The notes beneath the pieces are model-generated. The model was not told where the DNA came from, ran no database searches, and saw only the letters and a list, made by a program, of their open reading frames with translations. 64,000 nt of DNA from Gaeumannomyces sp. JS-464. Lineage: Eukaryota; Ascomycota; Sordariomycetes; Magnaporthales; Magnaporthaceae. Below, in pieces: positions 11,813 through 21,296 of the stretch (its first letter is position 1; each line of letters opens with the position of its first letter). A program made the position numbers and the translations under genes. Where the stretch lies: the NCBI GenBank assembly GCA_002197995.1, contig NGZR01000004.1, positions 1,426,001-1,490,000 on the forward strand, given 5' to 3'.

Positions 11813-12111
11813 TGTTACAACCAGGGTTTTACTTTTAAAGTAAAGTACTTAAAAAAGGGGCTAAAACAATGCATTTATTAACAACTTTAAAAAACTTTAA
11901 GTTTTAAAATGCAGCATTTTAATTGTTTGTTATAAAAGATATTTAAAAGCTAACTTAAGTTAATTAATACCGAGGTTTTAATTAAATTTATTAACACGAA
12001 AAGGTTTTACCTTTTTATATTTTTATAAATCTTTTTAAATATTCGCCGTGGTTTATTTAATTTGTTTCGAATCGCACAAATTAGCCCTGCTTTATTTGCT
12101 TTATTACAATT
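11813..12111 (-). repeat. Truncated LTR relic of the gypsy family
   Basis: Begins TGTTACAACCAGGGTTTTAC and keeps the conserved LTR order: AAAGTAAAG block, AATTGTTTG, and AAGCTAACTTAAGTTAATTAATACCGAGG followed by an AAAGG...TTTTTATA block. It stops near TTATTACAA at 12111 without the usual U3 end. No gag adjoins it, so it is a solo or truncated LTR at the edge of the copia relic. Confidence 0.55.
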
Positions 12112-12945
12112 GGCCATGGTGTACTGGCTAGCACTACCCCGATTAACCGGCATACCACCAGTATAATCGGCTGCTTTCGGGTTAGCTATAGCTTCGTTAG
12201 CTGCCTTATTGCCTCGCTAAAAGCGCCGCTCCGGATATTTGGCCTTCCAGGCCTCCTTAAGCTTAGGGTGTAAAAGCTAGCAGTTGTCGTTACCGCTTTT
12301 CTAATGCTTACCGCACTTATCGTGGTAAGGAGCACGCGAAACGATAGTACAACCCTTTTTATTACAAGGCCTCGGCTTTTAAAATCCTTTCGGCTTTTTG
12401 TTAATGTTAACCATAGCTTTCGATTTCGAAGCTTTTATAACCGCCGTGTTTTCGAGCACTTTCGAAATAAAGTTAACGGAAATGCGGCGCTCGCCTTTAC
12501 AATTCCTTAAAGTTATAGCCACCGTAAAAAGGTAAGTAGTGTTAAGCCCGTTAACGAGGCTTTTTATAAGCATCCGATCCGGAATGTTAATATTAGCTTA
12601 ATCCAAAGCCTGTTTTATTTATAACTAGCGGTTCGTATATTTCCTAACGTTATCGTCGAACTTTTCCACCGAAATTGTATAATGTTCGTTAATTAAGGCG
12701 TCGAAACGGCCGTTAACGGTAATTTTAATAGTTCTAACTACCTTATCCCAAAAAGCTTTTGGGTTTTAATCCTCGTCGTTTTTGGGGCGGTTTTAACCGG
12801 CCTTTTCCAGGTCCGTAATTACCTTTTCGATATTATTGCGGATGCAGTACTATGTTAATATCCTCCTAAAAGCCTATAACTATATAGTTTCGTCGTTTTC
12901 CGTTTTAACCGGTTTGGCCGGACAGCGGCGGCAACAGACACATAG
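12112..12945 (-). pseudogene. Copia-type gag fragment with zinc knuckle, lightly mutated
   Basis: Read leftwards from about 12945, one frame gives about 270 codons with few stops. It includes RFDALINEHYTISVEKFDD, then IPDRMLIKSLVNGLNTTYLF, then TLRNCKGERRISVNFISKVL, and further on YHDKCGKH-x-KSGNDNC-x-LLHPKLKEAWKA. This is the layout of Ty1/copia gag (UBN2-like region, then a CCHC knuckle followed by W-x-LHPE). The stops are TAA/TAG where Q or W is expected, so RIP acted, but far more weakly than in sequence further left. The protease and later pol parts are missing. It abuts the gene island at about 12950. Confidence 0.68.
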
Positions 12946-13039
12946 CCACCGTGAGATCGGAATTTTCAGGTCACGGTGTTAAACAGGGACCAAGTATGAG
13001 AAATGATATTACAACATGACAGAACAGAAACTGGATCGG

Positions 13040-14622
13040 CTACTCGGCGACCCAGAGGGCGGCCATGCCCATGCCGGTACCGATGCACATGCTGGTGACG
13101 CCAACCTTCTGTCCCCTCCTCCTCAGCTCGTAGAGCAGGGTCGAGACCTGCCTGGCGCCGGTGCAGCCGAGCGGGTGGCCGAAGGCGATGGCGCCGCCCT
13201 TGGGGTTGATCTTCTCCTGCGGCAGCCCGAGCTCGTTGGCGCACCAGAGGCACTGGCTGGCAAAGCGCCTCGTTGATCTCGAAGATGTCGACGTCGTCCT
13301 TGGACACCCCCCGTGAGCTCAAAGAGCTTGGGGATGGCCGCCCAGGGGCCCTCGCCCATGAGCAGCGGCTTCACGCCGACGATGGAGGCCTGGACGAACT
13401 TGCCCGGATCTGCTGGCCCAGGCCGCTCGGCCGTGGACCGCTTCATGAGCAGGACGGCGGCGGCGCCGTCCGAGATTTGCGACGCGTTGCCGGCGTGGAT
13501 GCTGCCGTCCTTTGCGAACGAGGCCTTGATCTTGCCAAGCGACTCGGCCGTCACGCCCGCCCGGACGCCGTCGTCGCGGTCCACCACCACCTCCTTGGTC
13601 TCGCCCGACTTGGGGTCCTCGAACCTGACCCGCAGCGGCTCGATCTCCTCCTTGAACAGGCCCTCGGCCTGCGCCTTGGCGGCCTTCTGGTACGAGGCGG
13701 CGGCGAAGGCGTCCTGCGACTGACGCGAGACGTGGCGGTCCTTGGCCATCTGCTCCGACAGGACGCCCATGGGCACCTTGCAGTTGGCCGCCTCCTGGTG
13801 GGCCTCGAGCAGCTCCGAGAACTCGGCGACGGCCTGGGGTCTGTGGTTTGGTCATGTATGTGTCAGTCCGGGGGGTGATGGCACGCTACGGACTCATCGG
13901 CCGATACAAACGCGGGAGGGCCAAGCAAACGTGGTGACTGACCCATAGTTGGTGCTCATTGACTCGACGCCAGCGCCAATGCCAATCTCAATCATGCCCG
14001 CCTTGATCTGGTTCGCGACGTCGACGCAGGCCTGCAGGCCCGACGAGCACTGCCTGTTGAGGGTGCGGACGGCCGTAGTCTCGGGGAAGCCGGCGACAAG
14101 GGCGGCGGCGCGCATCTCGGTGGCGCCGCCGCCGGGGGCCAGCACGGTGCCGACGCAGATGTCCTGGACGAGGGCCGGGTTGAGCTTGGACCTGGTGATG
14201 ATGCCCTTGAAGGCACCGGCCATCAGGTCCGACGCCTGCGTGTCCTTGAAGCCGCCCTTGCCGCCCTTGGTGAAGGCTGTCCGGAGACAAGCAGTCACGA
14301 CGATCTGCGCGCGCGCATGCGCGTCAGTACAACTCTCTGTTTTTGGTGTTGCACGCCCGTCGCCCGCGATAATGGTGTCGCTGCTGAAGCGGAGCGATTC
14401 GCGTCGGGGGACATGGCTGGGAACTGACATCATCGGCGTGCTTCTCGAGGATCTTGGCGCGGCCTCCAGAGGCCAGCGCTCCGGAGAGCTGGCCCGAGAT
14501 CTGGGTAAGACGGTCGAGAGCTAGAGATTGCAGTATTCCGTGTATCAGCGCCTTGAGGCCATATCTGCGCCGTGGCCCGTGCAGTGTCGGGACCGCGATC
14601 TCGGCACCGACTTACCACCCAT
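13040..14622 (-). CDS. POT1: Peroxisomal 3-ketoacyl-CoA thiolase (PTS2 type), frameshifted as given
   Basis: Cleaves 3-ketoacyl-CoA with CoA to acetyl-CoA and a chain two carbons shorter, the last step of peroxisomal beta-oxidation. Four exons on the minus strand: 14622-14616, 14520-14429, 14304-13943 and 13840-13040. Introns of 95, 124 and 102 nt start GTAAGT, GTCAGT and GTCAGT, end TAG, CAG and CAG, and have CTGAT/CTGAC branch sites. The splice phases give [14 protein letters not shown], where RLTQISGQL (residues 6-14) fits the PTS2 signal (R/K)(L/V/I)x5(H/Q)(L/A). The catalytic Cys is in NRQCSSGLQ (about residue 119); the C-terminal GHPLG and CIGTGMG motifs are readable. Length would be 419 residues, normal for the family. 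Exon 4 has four single-base indels: a compensating pair (13403-13405, 13421-13424), an extra base in the C-run 13307-13312 and one near 13265. No internal stops occur in the piecewise frames, so the breaks are recent or sequence errors. Confidence 0.92.
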
Positions 14623-15010
14623 GTTGACTGGATTAAGGGAGCGTGTTTGTGTGCGGCGGTGAGAGAAGATGATAACAATAGGCTGCCAGAGCGATTGATC
14701 GGGAGTTCGTGAGGTCAAGTCGGGTTGCAAGTTGAATCCGGCTGTGTGTTGTGTTTTGAACGAGGTCGGGTTTAGGGTGGCGGAGCTGACAGCAAGATGG
14801 AATGCATGTGAAGCGCTCCATGGCCGCATTTGGCTGACGTCGAGCCGTGTGCCGAGGCTTCCAATCCTGCGGCTGGCGGCTGGCGGCGGCACTCGGCTAA
14901 GGCGTGGGGGCACGTGCGGGCCCTGGATCTGGGAACAGGGGATCTGGGGAAGCACAAGCCGCCCCACCGGCTTCCGCGCGACACCCCGATCGTTCCCAGC
15001 CTCGTTTAAT
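14623..15010 (-). promoter_or_regulatory. Thiolase upstream region with CCTCGG element
   Basis: GC-normal 5' flank of the thiolase. A CCTCGG core (read on the minus strand, 14852-14857) lies about 230 bp upstream of the ATG. CCTCGG is the core bound by the fatty-acid regulators FarA/FarB that control peroxisomal beta-oxidation genes in Aspergillus, so it fits, but one hexamer is weak evidence. The stretch just before the ATG is pyrimidine-rich (TTATCATCTTCTCTCACC), usual for fungal promoters. The ATG context is AGTCAACATGG. Confidence 0.4.
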
Positions 15011-16011
15011 TAGCGGCGTATGGCTTGTAGCATATTAGGGCGTGTTCGATACTGTTCCGGTTTTTTGTTTTTTCCATACTATTTTTCAAAACCGCTTGAA
15101 AACCGGTTTGCGGATCCGGGCCAGGCCCCTGGATACCGCAAATAACCTCCTAATAAATAGCCCTACGAGACGCCGTGCAGCAGCCCGGGAGGCGGGGTAG
15201 TACCGTCCGTGTGGACCGTTACTGCCACTCGTTGGGACCGAGAACGCCGAGGGGCGGGAGGAAAAGCTCGTCGGCCAGGCAATCACGAACGCACTAGCTC
15301 CAGCGTCCTTGGCCGCTGAATAGCAGCCCGCGAAGGTTTGTGCTGCGGGAGGAGAGGCCCCATTGCCTTTCCACAAAAGCCAGCAGCTTTTCGGAGGTTA
15401 CTCTCGCCGCTAGCGAAACGCTGGCCGGAGGCTTGATATCTACCTGGGCTGGGAGGAGGTATTCTCTTTTTTCTTTGCCGAACCTGTCTGTCAAAGGATT
15501 GTATGCAAAATAGCTGTACGCACTCACAGTGGCACCCGCTAAGAGTTTAAGTGCAAGGAAGGGTGTGTATTAATGTGCTCTTCCCCCGAAATGGAGACCA
15601 ACCACGTCTCAGCGAAGATCAGACAGCGAGTTGCCGCGGCCGGAAGTGCTTGTCGGCGGCCGGGCCTCACGCGCAACCTCCAACGCCTTGGTGTGTCCGG
15701 ACAAGGTGACCCTGTCCGGGCTGTTGTACCATGCGACGGTGACGGCCTTAGCAGAAAACTAGCCGAGTTAGCTCTGCTGATGCACTCGACCACGGCCTGA
15801 CGCCAAGGCAGACCGCCATTAGGCCCATCTTTCGTGTCTGGGTCCCGCACGTAGCCGCGGATGCGTAGTCATGGTAGTATGCGGACTTTATAGCACTCTC
15901 CTCGGACAGCAATCCCGCAGCGTGCACAGCGGCTACCTCTATAAAAGAGTAGCCTACCACCCACTAACCGTCGACTTCCCCTAGCGGAAAACACTCAGGA
16001 TGGTGATCTGA
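15011..16011. other. GC-normal stretch without a recognisable gene
   Basis: About 1 kb of non-RIP sequence. The start has GGGCGTGTTCGATACTGTTCCGG and AAAACCGCTTGAAAACCGG (about 15039-15110), the style of a terminal repeat of a small DNA transposon, but I find no partner copy. The minus strand has an open stretch of 77 codons at 15294-15527 (MSAYSYFAYNPLTDRFGKE...) and others at 15086-15376 and 15748-15960. None resembles a family I know. It may hold decayed genes or a mobile fragment. Confidence 0.4.
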
Positions 16012-16405
16012 AAGGGCGTCAGCAGCCTCAACGTTGTCGTGCCAAGCGCCGGCATCAGCTGCGGACAGCGGCCGAGCTGCCCTCGACGAGTTCGAGCACG
16101 TCCTGCGCGTCAACTCTTTCCCCGTGTTGCTGCTGTGCCAGGCCACGCTGCGGCTGCTGCGCTGCTCCGCCGACTTCGGCCGCAAGCCCCGCTTTTCCTT
16201 CATCAGCGCCGCCGCCGGCAGCCCCAACGGCATGCCCAAGTACCCCTATCCCAACGCCAGCTACGCTGCCTCAAAAGCGCTGGCCAACGTCCTCGTTCTC
16301 AAAAATGGCATAGAGAACTATTGGCTCATCACCCTGTGCATTCTTCCGGGTTGGTTAGGCTCCCCCTTTCTTTCTTTTAAAATTAGGTGCCAGGCTGCTG
16401 ACTAG
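16012..16405 (+). pseudogene. Short-chain dehydrogenase/reductase fragment
   Basis: Middle part of an SDR oxidoreductase. Frame 1 (16012-about 16080) gives SSLNVVVPSAGISCGQRP, the NAG strand of the Rossmann fold. A one-base shift then leads to DEFEHVLRVNSFPVLLLCQA (frame 2), a serine strand FSFISAAAGS, and the catalytic YxxxK as YAASKALANVL, ending ITLCILPGW. The N-terminal cofactor motif (TGxxxGxG) is absent: a stop lies at 16009-16011 and the preceding kilobase does not encode it. After PGW the frame runs into non-homologous residues and a stop at 16405, possibly through a former intron. With both ends missing and a frameshift, it is a relic. Confidence 0.75.
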
Positions 16406-16798
16406 GCATGGCCCCCAAAGCGGCACGGCACTTGCACCGCCCCAGCGCCGGCTACCTTGGGCGTGCGCACGTGGGGAAGCTACAAGCAGCATTATAATAA
16501 TTTTGATTCGTCCCGAAATAATCCAATCTAGCCGTCAATCACGTGTTCTGATCTTCACGAAAAGACCGGGCGTAGTTGGAGGGGGCGGAGAGGCCGGGGT
16601 CAGGTGGGCTGTGAGATGACTTGGCTCGGACGGGCGGCTATGTTTTGTTTTCTGTTTTTTCGTTCCCCGCACTTATAAATTCCGCCTCGGGTCTCCTGTT
16701 TGACCTTGGAACAGCACCTAGAACAGCATCTATCCTTTTGCGTTTCTCTTACCGAAAGCTTCCTAGATCCAAGTGCCCGAGCCGTGTCCACGTTTAAT
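16406..16798 (+). promoter_or_regulatory. HET gene upstream region with TATA-like box
   Basis: Intergenic sequence before the HET gene. A TATA-like ACTTATAAATTCC lies at 16671-16683, about 120 bp before the preferred ATG at 16799. The region also has AT-rich and GGGGCGG-type stretches. An in-frame ATG at 16700 would add 33 residues (MTLEQHLEQHLSF...), so the start is not settled. Confidence 0.35.
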
Positions 16799-19172
16799 AT
16801 GTCGGATAATATCTGCAAACGTTGCGATAGTGTGTTTACCTGGGCACAGTGGGGCTTTCGCAATCAAGACCGAGCCACGCGCACCTCCTGGCCGTTTGGT
16901 CGTGTCGGGTCATGGCGACAAAGCTCGGGAAGCACGCCCTGCTGGCTGTGCCGGCTCCTAACTAGGCACCAGCGACGACATATTAATGAGGACGAAGTCA
17001 GCCCCGAGACGAGTGGCGAACTTGATTTTGGTTTCAACTGGGTAGAAGCTGGGCAAATCTTGTCCCTTGACATCGTTGAGCCCGACCGCGAGAGTAGAAG
17101 GTTCATCTTCTTCTCTACCACGATATGGATACGGCAAATTTCGGGTGAGCGGCCTCCCCTTCCATGACGAGTCGCTGCTGCAAAGTGTGACTGGCTGGAA
17201 CAACCCTTCTCATCTTGATCCCCTTTTTAGATTTCCCAAACCCTCCCCCTTCCAACCCCGAATCTCGCCTCACCTGGTCGACCGAAACTTTGGGCGAGTT
17301 CGGCAGTGGCTGCAAGCATGCTCTGCCAAGCATGATAGCTGTCGCCATACATTGTCGACGGAGCCGGAACATCTGCCACGTAGGTTCCTCGAAATACTGG
17401 AAGCGGACGAGGAGCAGCAGCGAAATGAGAAGGATGCATCACACGCCAGCGCCGACAACGACAGTTGGCATGCCCTTGATCAGACCTGGCCCGTTAGGCT
17501 TTGCTACACGCCCACCCTTCCGCTTAATACCGAGTATTTAACCCTGAGCCATTGTTGGGGTAAGTCGCCAGCCGTCCAGCTTCGAAACTGCAACTTGGCC
17601 CAGTATGAAAGAGAAATTCCTCGAGAGGTCCTCTCCAAACGTGAGGCAACTACGTTCCGCCACGCCATTAACGTCACGCGCGCCCTCGGCGTTCGATATC
17701 TCTGGATCGATGCGCTTTGCATCAACCAAGAAGACGAGCAAGAGAAGACGCAAGAGATCATGCGGATGCACGAGATCTACTCCTACAGCAAGCTCAACCT
17801 GTCCGCCACTGCCTCCACCGACGGTACTGGCGGCCTGTTCTTCCCCGCAATGAAGAGGACACCAATCTCACTTTCCGCAGCGCCAACCATCCAGAAGTGA
17901 TAGCCTTCTTGAATCCTGCAAACATCCATTCGTCCGAGCTACTGGGGGCCGCCATCAACAAGCGATCGTGGGTGTTTCAGGAGCGTATGCTGGCAACGAG
18001 AGTCCTTCACTTTGGCCGTACCCAGGTCCTTTGGGAATGCCTCACAACCTTCGAAGTCGAGTGGCCACCAACAGCCATATCTGGGCCTGCTAGGGTAGGA
18101 GGCACGAAGAAGTCGGACCTTATGCCCCATCGACGGCGCGACGGGACCCTCTCTGCGGACGACGCGAGGGAAATATGGGAGGAGGCGGTGGAGGGATACT
18201 CAGCAACCCAGATCTCTTATCCTTGCGACATCTTACCCGCATTGTCGGCGGTTGCCCATGTGATCTCCAAACAGCGAGGTCTGGGGCTTGGGGCATACGC
18301 CGCGGGCATCTGGGCCCCAGACATGCCTCAGGCTCTTATCTGGAAAATGAGGGACAAGACGAAGGATCCACCTCGCGACTACGTAGCGACAACCTGGTCA
18401 TGGGCCGCGCTCTTTACGACAATAGACTACCAGTACAGCGAACCTCCGATTGCGACCACGCGGCCCTCGTCGGGGGCTCGGTGACTCCGAGCACCTTGGA
18501 TGGCTTCGGGCCTCTAAGGCGTGGCTATCTGCAGCTGCGCGGCAGGCTGGGGCGTTTACGTTACTTGCCATCAGAGGACTGCTTCTGCCTCGGCGGTGAG
18601 AAGGACGAAGATGATCAGTACTTCCCTGAGACGGCCTGCTCTGGTTCACAGGAGAGCTCGTGGGCGCGCTTGCGGAGAATATTCACCGCCTGTCGAGGAA
18701 AGGCACTACTCCTTCAATCTTGGCACACCCGAGAACGCTGCGCGAACTAGGGTGGCCGATGGAGCCAGGAAGGCTGATATGCAATTGGGACCAGGGCATG
18801 CCGGGCAGCGACACCCCTGACGTTCCTGCATGCTGCTTCCAGAAAGTCCGCCTGCGCTTGCCAAACGGGGATCTGCTGGCCCCGGGGCCTATTAACGTCT
18901 TTATGCTACTGCCGCTAGTCGACAGGAGGTATTATAAAAACGGTTACAAGAATCATGTCGAGGAAGGGTATCATCCGTGGTGCTGGGTGGAGGGTCTTAT
19001 CCTTTATCGACCTGGGGGCAAGGGCGAATACGTTCGTGTGGGAACTTTTAAACATCACTTGTACCAGGCTGACACTTTTAAGGGCTTCGTTTTAGGCCGG
19101 GGTGCGAAACTTAAAAACGAAGAGTTTGTCGAAAAGCATGATAACGGGACTTATACGGTTCGAATTTTTTAG
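16799..19172 (+). CDS. HET-domain (heterokaryon incompatibility) protein, frameshifted as given
   Basis: HET proteins trigger cell death when genetically unlike fungal hyphae fuse. The N-terminus reads MSDNICKRCDSVF and CWLCRLLTRHQ. The HET core follows: YLTLSHCWG at about 17535-17561, then YLWIDALCINQEDEQEKT near 17697-17750 and YSKLNLSATASTDGTGGLFF before 17846, then NKRSWVFQERMLATRVLHF. The C-terminus has DYVATTWSWAAL and ends at 19172. The reading frame changes near 17090-17240, at 17843-17846 (one C missing from a run), near 18440-18450 and near 18627-18632; the last three act as one-base deletions. A possible intron GTGAGC...TTTTTAG at 17145-17230 lies in the first zone but does not restore the frame alone. 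No stops occur within the segments. About 750 residues is usual for the family. It may be a recent pseudogene or contain sequence errors. Confidence 0.85.
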
Positions 19173-20482
19173 ACGCTAGGGACATACTATTACAAATGGG
19201 AAATTTTCAAAGCTTGGATTCGTAGAGGTTTTTAATGGTACTTTTTTTTAACCTCGTTATTATTAACCCGCGCATATTATTAACCTGCACACTTTTCCAA
19301 AAAGCTCGAATTATTCTTACCATTAAGTCCGTGCACCTTTTAACCGTGCACCTTTTAACCGTGCACCTTTTTAACCGCACATTAACATGTTTTTACCGCA
19401 ATTTTAACCTTCCCATTTTAACCTTTTCTCCTTCGATTAATTTTAATGCGTTTAACTTGCTTTTTAATGCATTTTAAACCCTGGAAAATGGCAAGCAATA
19501 TATGGAAAAAAATATTAAAAGCCTGTCGATTTGTACCATAACGGCCAATTAATCCAAAAGGCCGCCGTTAAACGAAAAAATTTAAAATCGACTTTATAAA
19601 GCTGGTTTAAAAGCGTTAAAACTAGTTAAACTGCATAAAAAAAGCGTTAACGCTTTTCTTTTAAGTAAAAAAAAGCAACTAGCTTGTTAAATGGCCGTGC
19701 AAGCCTTTTTAAACCTCCTATTAAGTTATAAAAGTTATGTTATTTGCTTAAAAAATTCTCGCTTTAAAAAAACCTTTAAAGTTTTAAAAAAAAACCTTAA
19801 ATGGCTGGATTTTTAAAACGGAATTTAAAAATTTAAATTTGTGTTACAATCGAGGTTTTGCTTTTAAAGTAGTGTTACGATTAAAGCAGTAAAAGGTAAA
19901 AGGTTAAATAGCGGGATATTAAAAAAAGGTAAACCAAAAAAACAAACTTTTACCCCGCACTAGGTCGAAAGTTATGTAACTATAAAAGTAATACGCTCGA
20001 CTTTTTAAATATTACAAATATCGCTTTATACTTACGCTATTCGAAATTGTTTAAGCAGTTAAAAGCAAAGAAATTGGAAAAGCAAAAAAAATATATATTC
20101 GGAGTAAGTTAAAAGCTAAAAGCCTAGCTTTGTAAAAATTCGGGATATTTTTATGCGGGATCCACTTTATAAAACCTTCTTTTTTATTAAGCGATAAGGG
20201 TTTTTAAGCCTAACTTTTTTATTTGAAATTAAAACTTTACTAACCGTAATAAATGCCGGCTTTTTTAAAAAAAAAACGGTATGGTGTTCGATAATAAATA
20301 TAAATAGTGATATATTTTAATAATTTTAATTTCCTCCTTTTTCGCTTTTACAACGTTTAGTTTTTCGCAGGCGTTTATAACCGCGTTTAGCCGGAGCAGG
20401 TTTTTAAGTTTTAAAAGCGTCGTTAGCTACCGGGAAAATGCCGTTAATAAAAGCGTTAACTTTACTTTTAAACGCGGTTAAA
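19173..20482. other. RIP-mutated flank right of the island, no gene seen
   Basis: AT-rich sequence starting directly after the HET stop. It contains the 15-bp tandem repeat at 19329-19376 and two very short LTR starts (TGTTACAATCGAGG at 19842 and TGTTACGATTAAAG at 19873). A plus-strand stretch near 19490-19800 looks like a decayed coding region but I cannot assign it. The open frame at 19235-19477 is low-complexity and I do not call it a gene. Confidence 0.45.
19329..19376. repeat. 15-bp tandem repeat, three units
   Basis: Three consecutive copies of CCGTGCACCTTTTAA, the last with an extra T. They lie about 160 bp outside the HET stop codon, at the border of the RIP-mutated flank. Confidence 0.7.
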
Positions 20483-20926
20483 TGTTACAACCGTAACTAG
20501 GGAAAAAAAGCTGCAAAAAGCCACTAAAAATAAACAGCTTAAAACGAAGCATCCCAACCTATTACCCGGGTTACGTGAAAAGTTACATGTATAGGATTGG
20601 TAATAACCATAATATATTAAAGTTAAACATATTACTTTTAACAGCAAATAATATGTACGATCGAAACGATTATAACATATTACACATGTTATACGTAGCA
20701 TTTGCTATGGCAGCATAAAAACAAAGGTATATAAAAAAAGGATTTCCTTACATAGTAAATAGCCCGGATTAAAACGTCGGCATTAATTAATTTAAGTTAA
20801 CTTTTAAACATTTTTTAAAGCAAGCAATTAAATTGTTTTTTAAATTACAATCCCTTTTAATTTAGCAATATTGTTTAATCCACTTTTAAAGCACTTTATT
20901 TAAAAGTTAACGCTTTAATTGTAACA
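20483..20926 (+). repeat. 5' LTR of gypsy copy 11, divergent subfamily
   Basis: Ends TGTTAC/GTAACA as in the others. It shares the R/U5 part (TATATAAAAAAAGGATTTCC, then TTAATTTAAGTTAACTTTTAAAC) but has its own U3, with ATATTAAAGTTAAACATATT and AACATATTACACATGTTATA in place of the tandem block of the main subfamily. Confidence 0.7.
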
Positions 20927-21296
20927 TTTTAACTAATTTTATTTAGCATTTTACCAAAGGATTACACAATATAATTATAGCGAGCAGCAGTAAACAGCCC
21001 GAAAAAAAAGCCACGGTTTTTACCTTTAATAATGTTAAAACAACTTAAACGAGGCCGCTAATACGGCACGTTTTTTCCAGCTTATAGCGGGAAAAATCGC
21101 TAAAAGTTAAACTAAAATAAAGCAGTTTACCGAAAAATTAGCGCCATTTTAAAACAACACGCTTATCGCGGTTCGAACGTATAAATTTCCGTTATTAAAA
21201 CTTTACAAAAAGGAAAACGGTAAATTATAACCATTTTTTACTAAATGAAAAAGCTATTTTAAATTTTACAAACATTAATTCGTATATATGTATGTT
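20483..21296 (+). mobile_element. Gypsy copy 11, left part: 5' LTR and start of gag
   Basis: A plus-strand LTR (20483-20926, TGTTACAACCG...TTAATTGTAACA) of a diverged subfamily is followed by TTTTAACTAATTTTATTTAGC and gag. The gag runs to ACATTAATTCGTATATA at about 21280-21296 and then stops matching the family. The continuation, starting GCATTAATTCGTATATA, is at 37240, so about 16 kb has been inserted with a duplication of about 16 bp. The element is RIP-mutated throughout. Confidence 0.72.

Noticed and set aside
13273..13878. 201-codon plus-strand ORF and several other long frames over the thiolase
   Set aside because: Shadows of a GC-rich gene in other frames; the minus strand has the splice sites, catalytic motifs and PTS2 signal.
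13894..14433. Thiolase start at the ATG at 14433 ([12 protein letters not shown]...)
   Set aside because: This reads through intron 2. The true model starts at 14622, and the frame joins correctly across GT-AG introns with branch sites.
15039..15110. Terminal repeat of a DNA transposon (GGGCGTGTTCGATACTG...)
   Set aside because: Suggestive in style, but no inverted partner or target duplication was found in the window.
19490..19800. Pogo-type transposase remnant
   Set aside because: No frame gives a convincing motif; left as unidentified.
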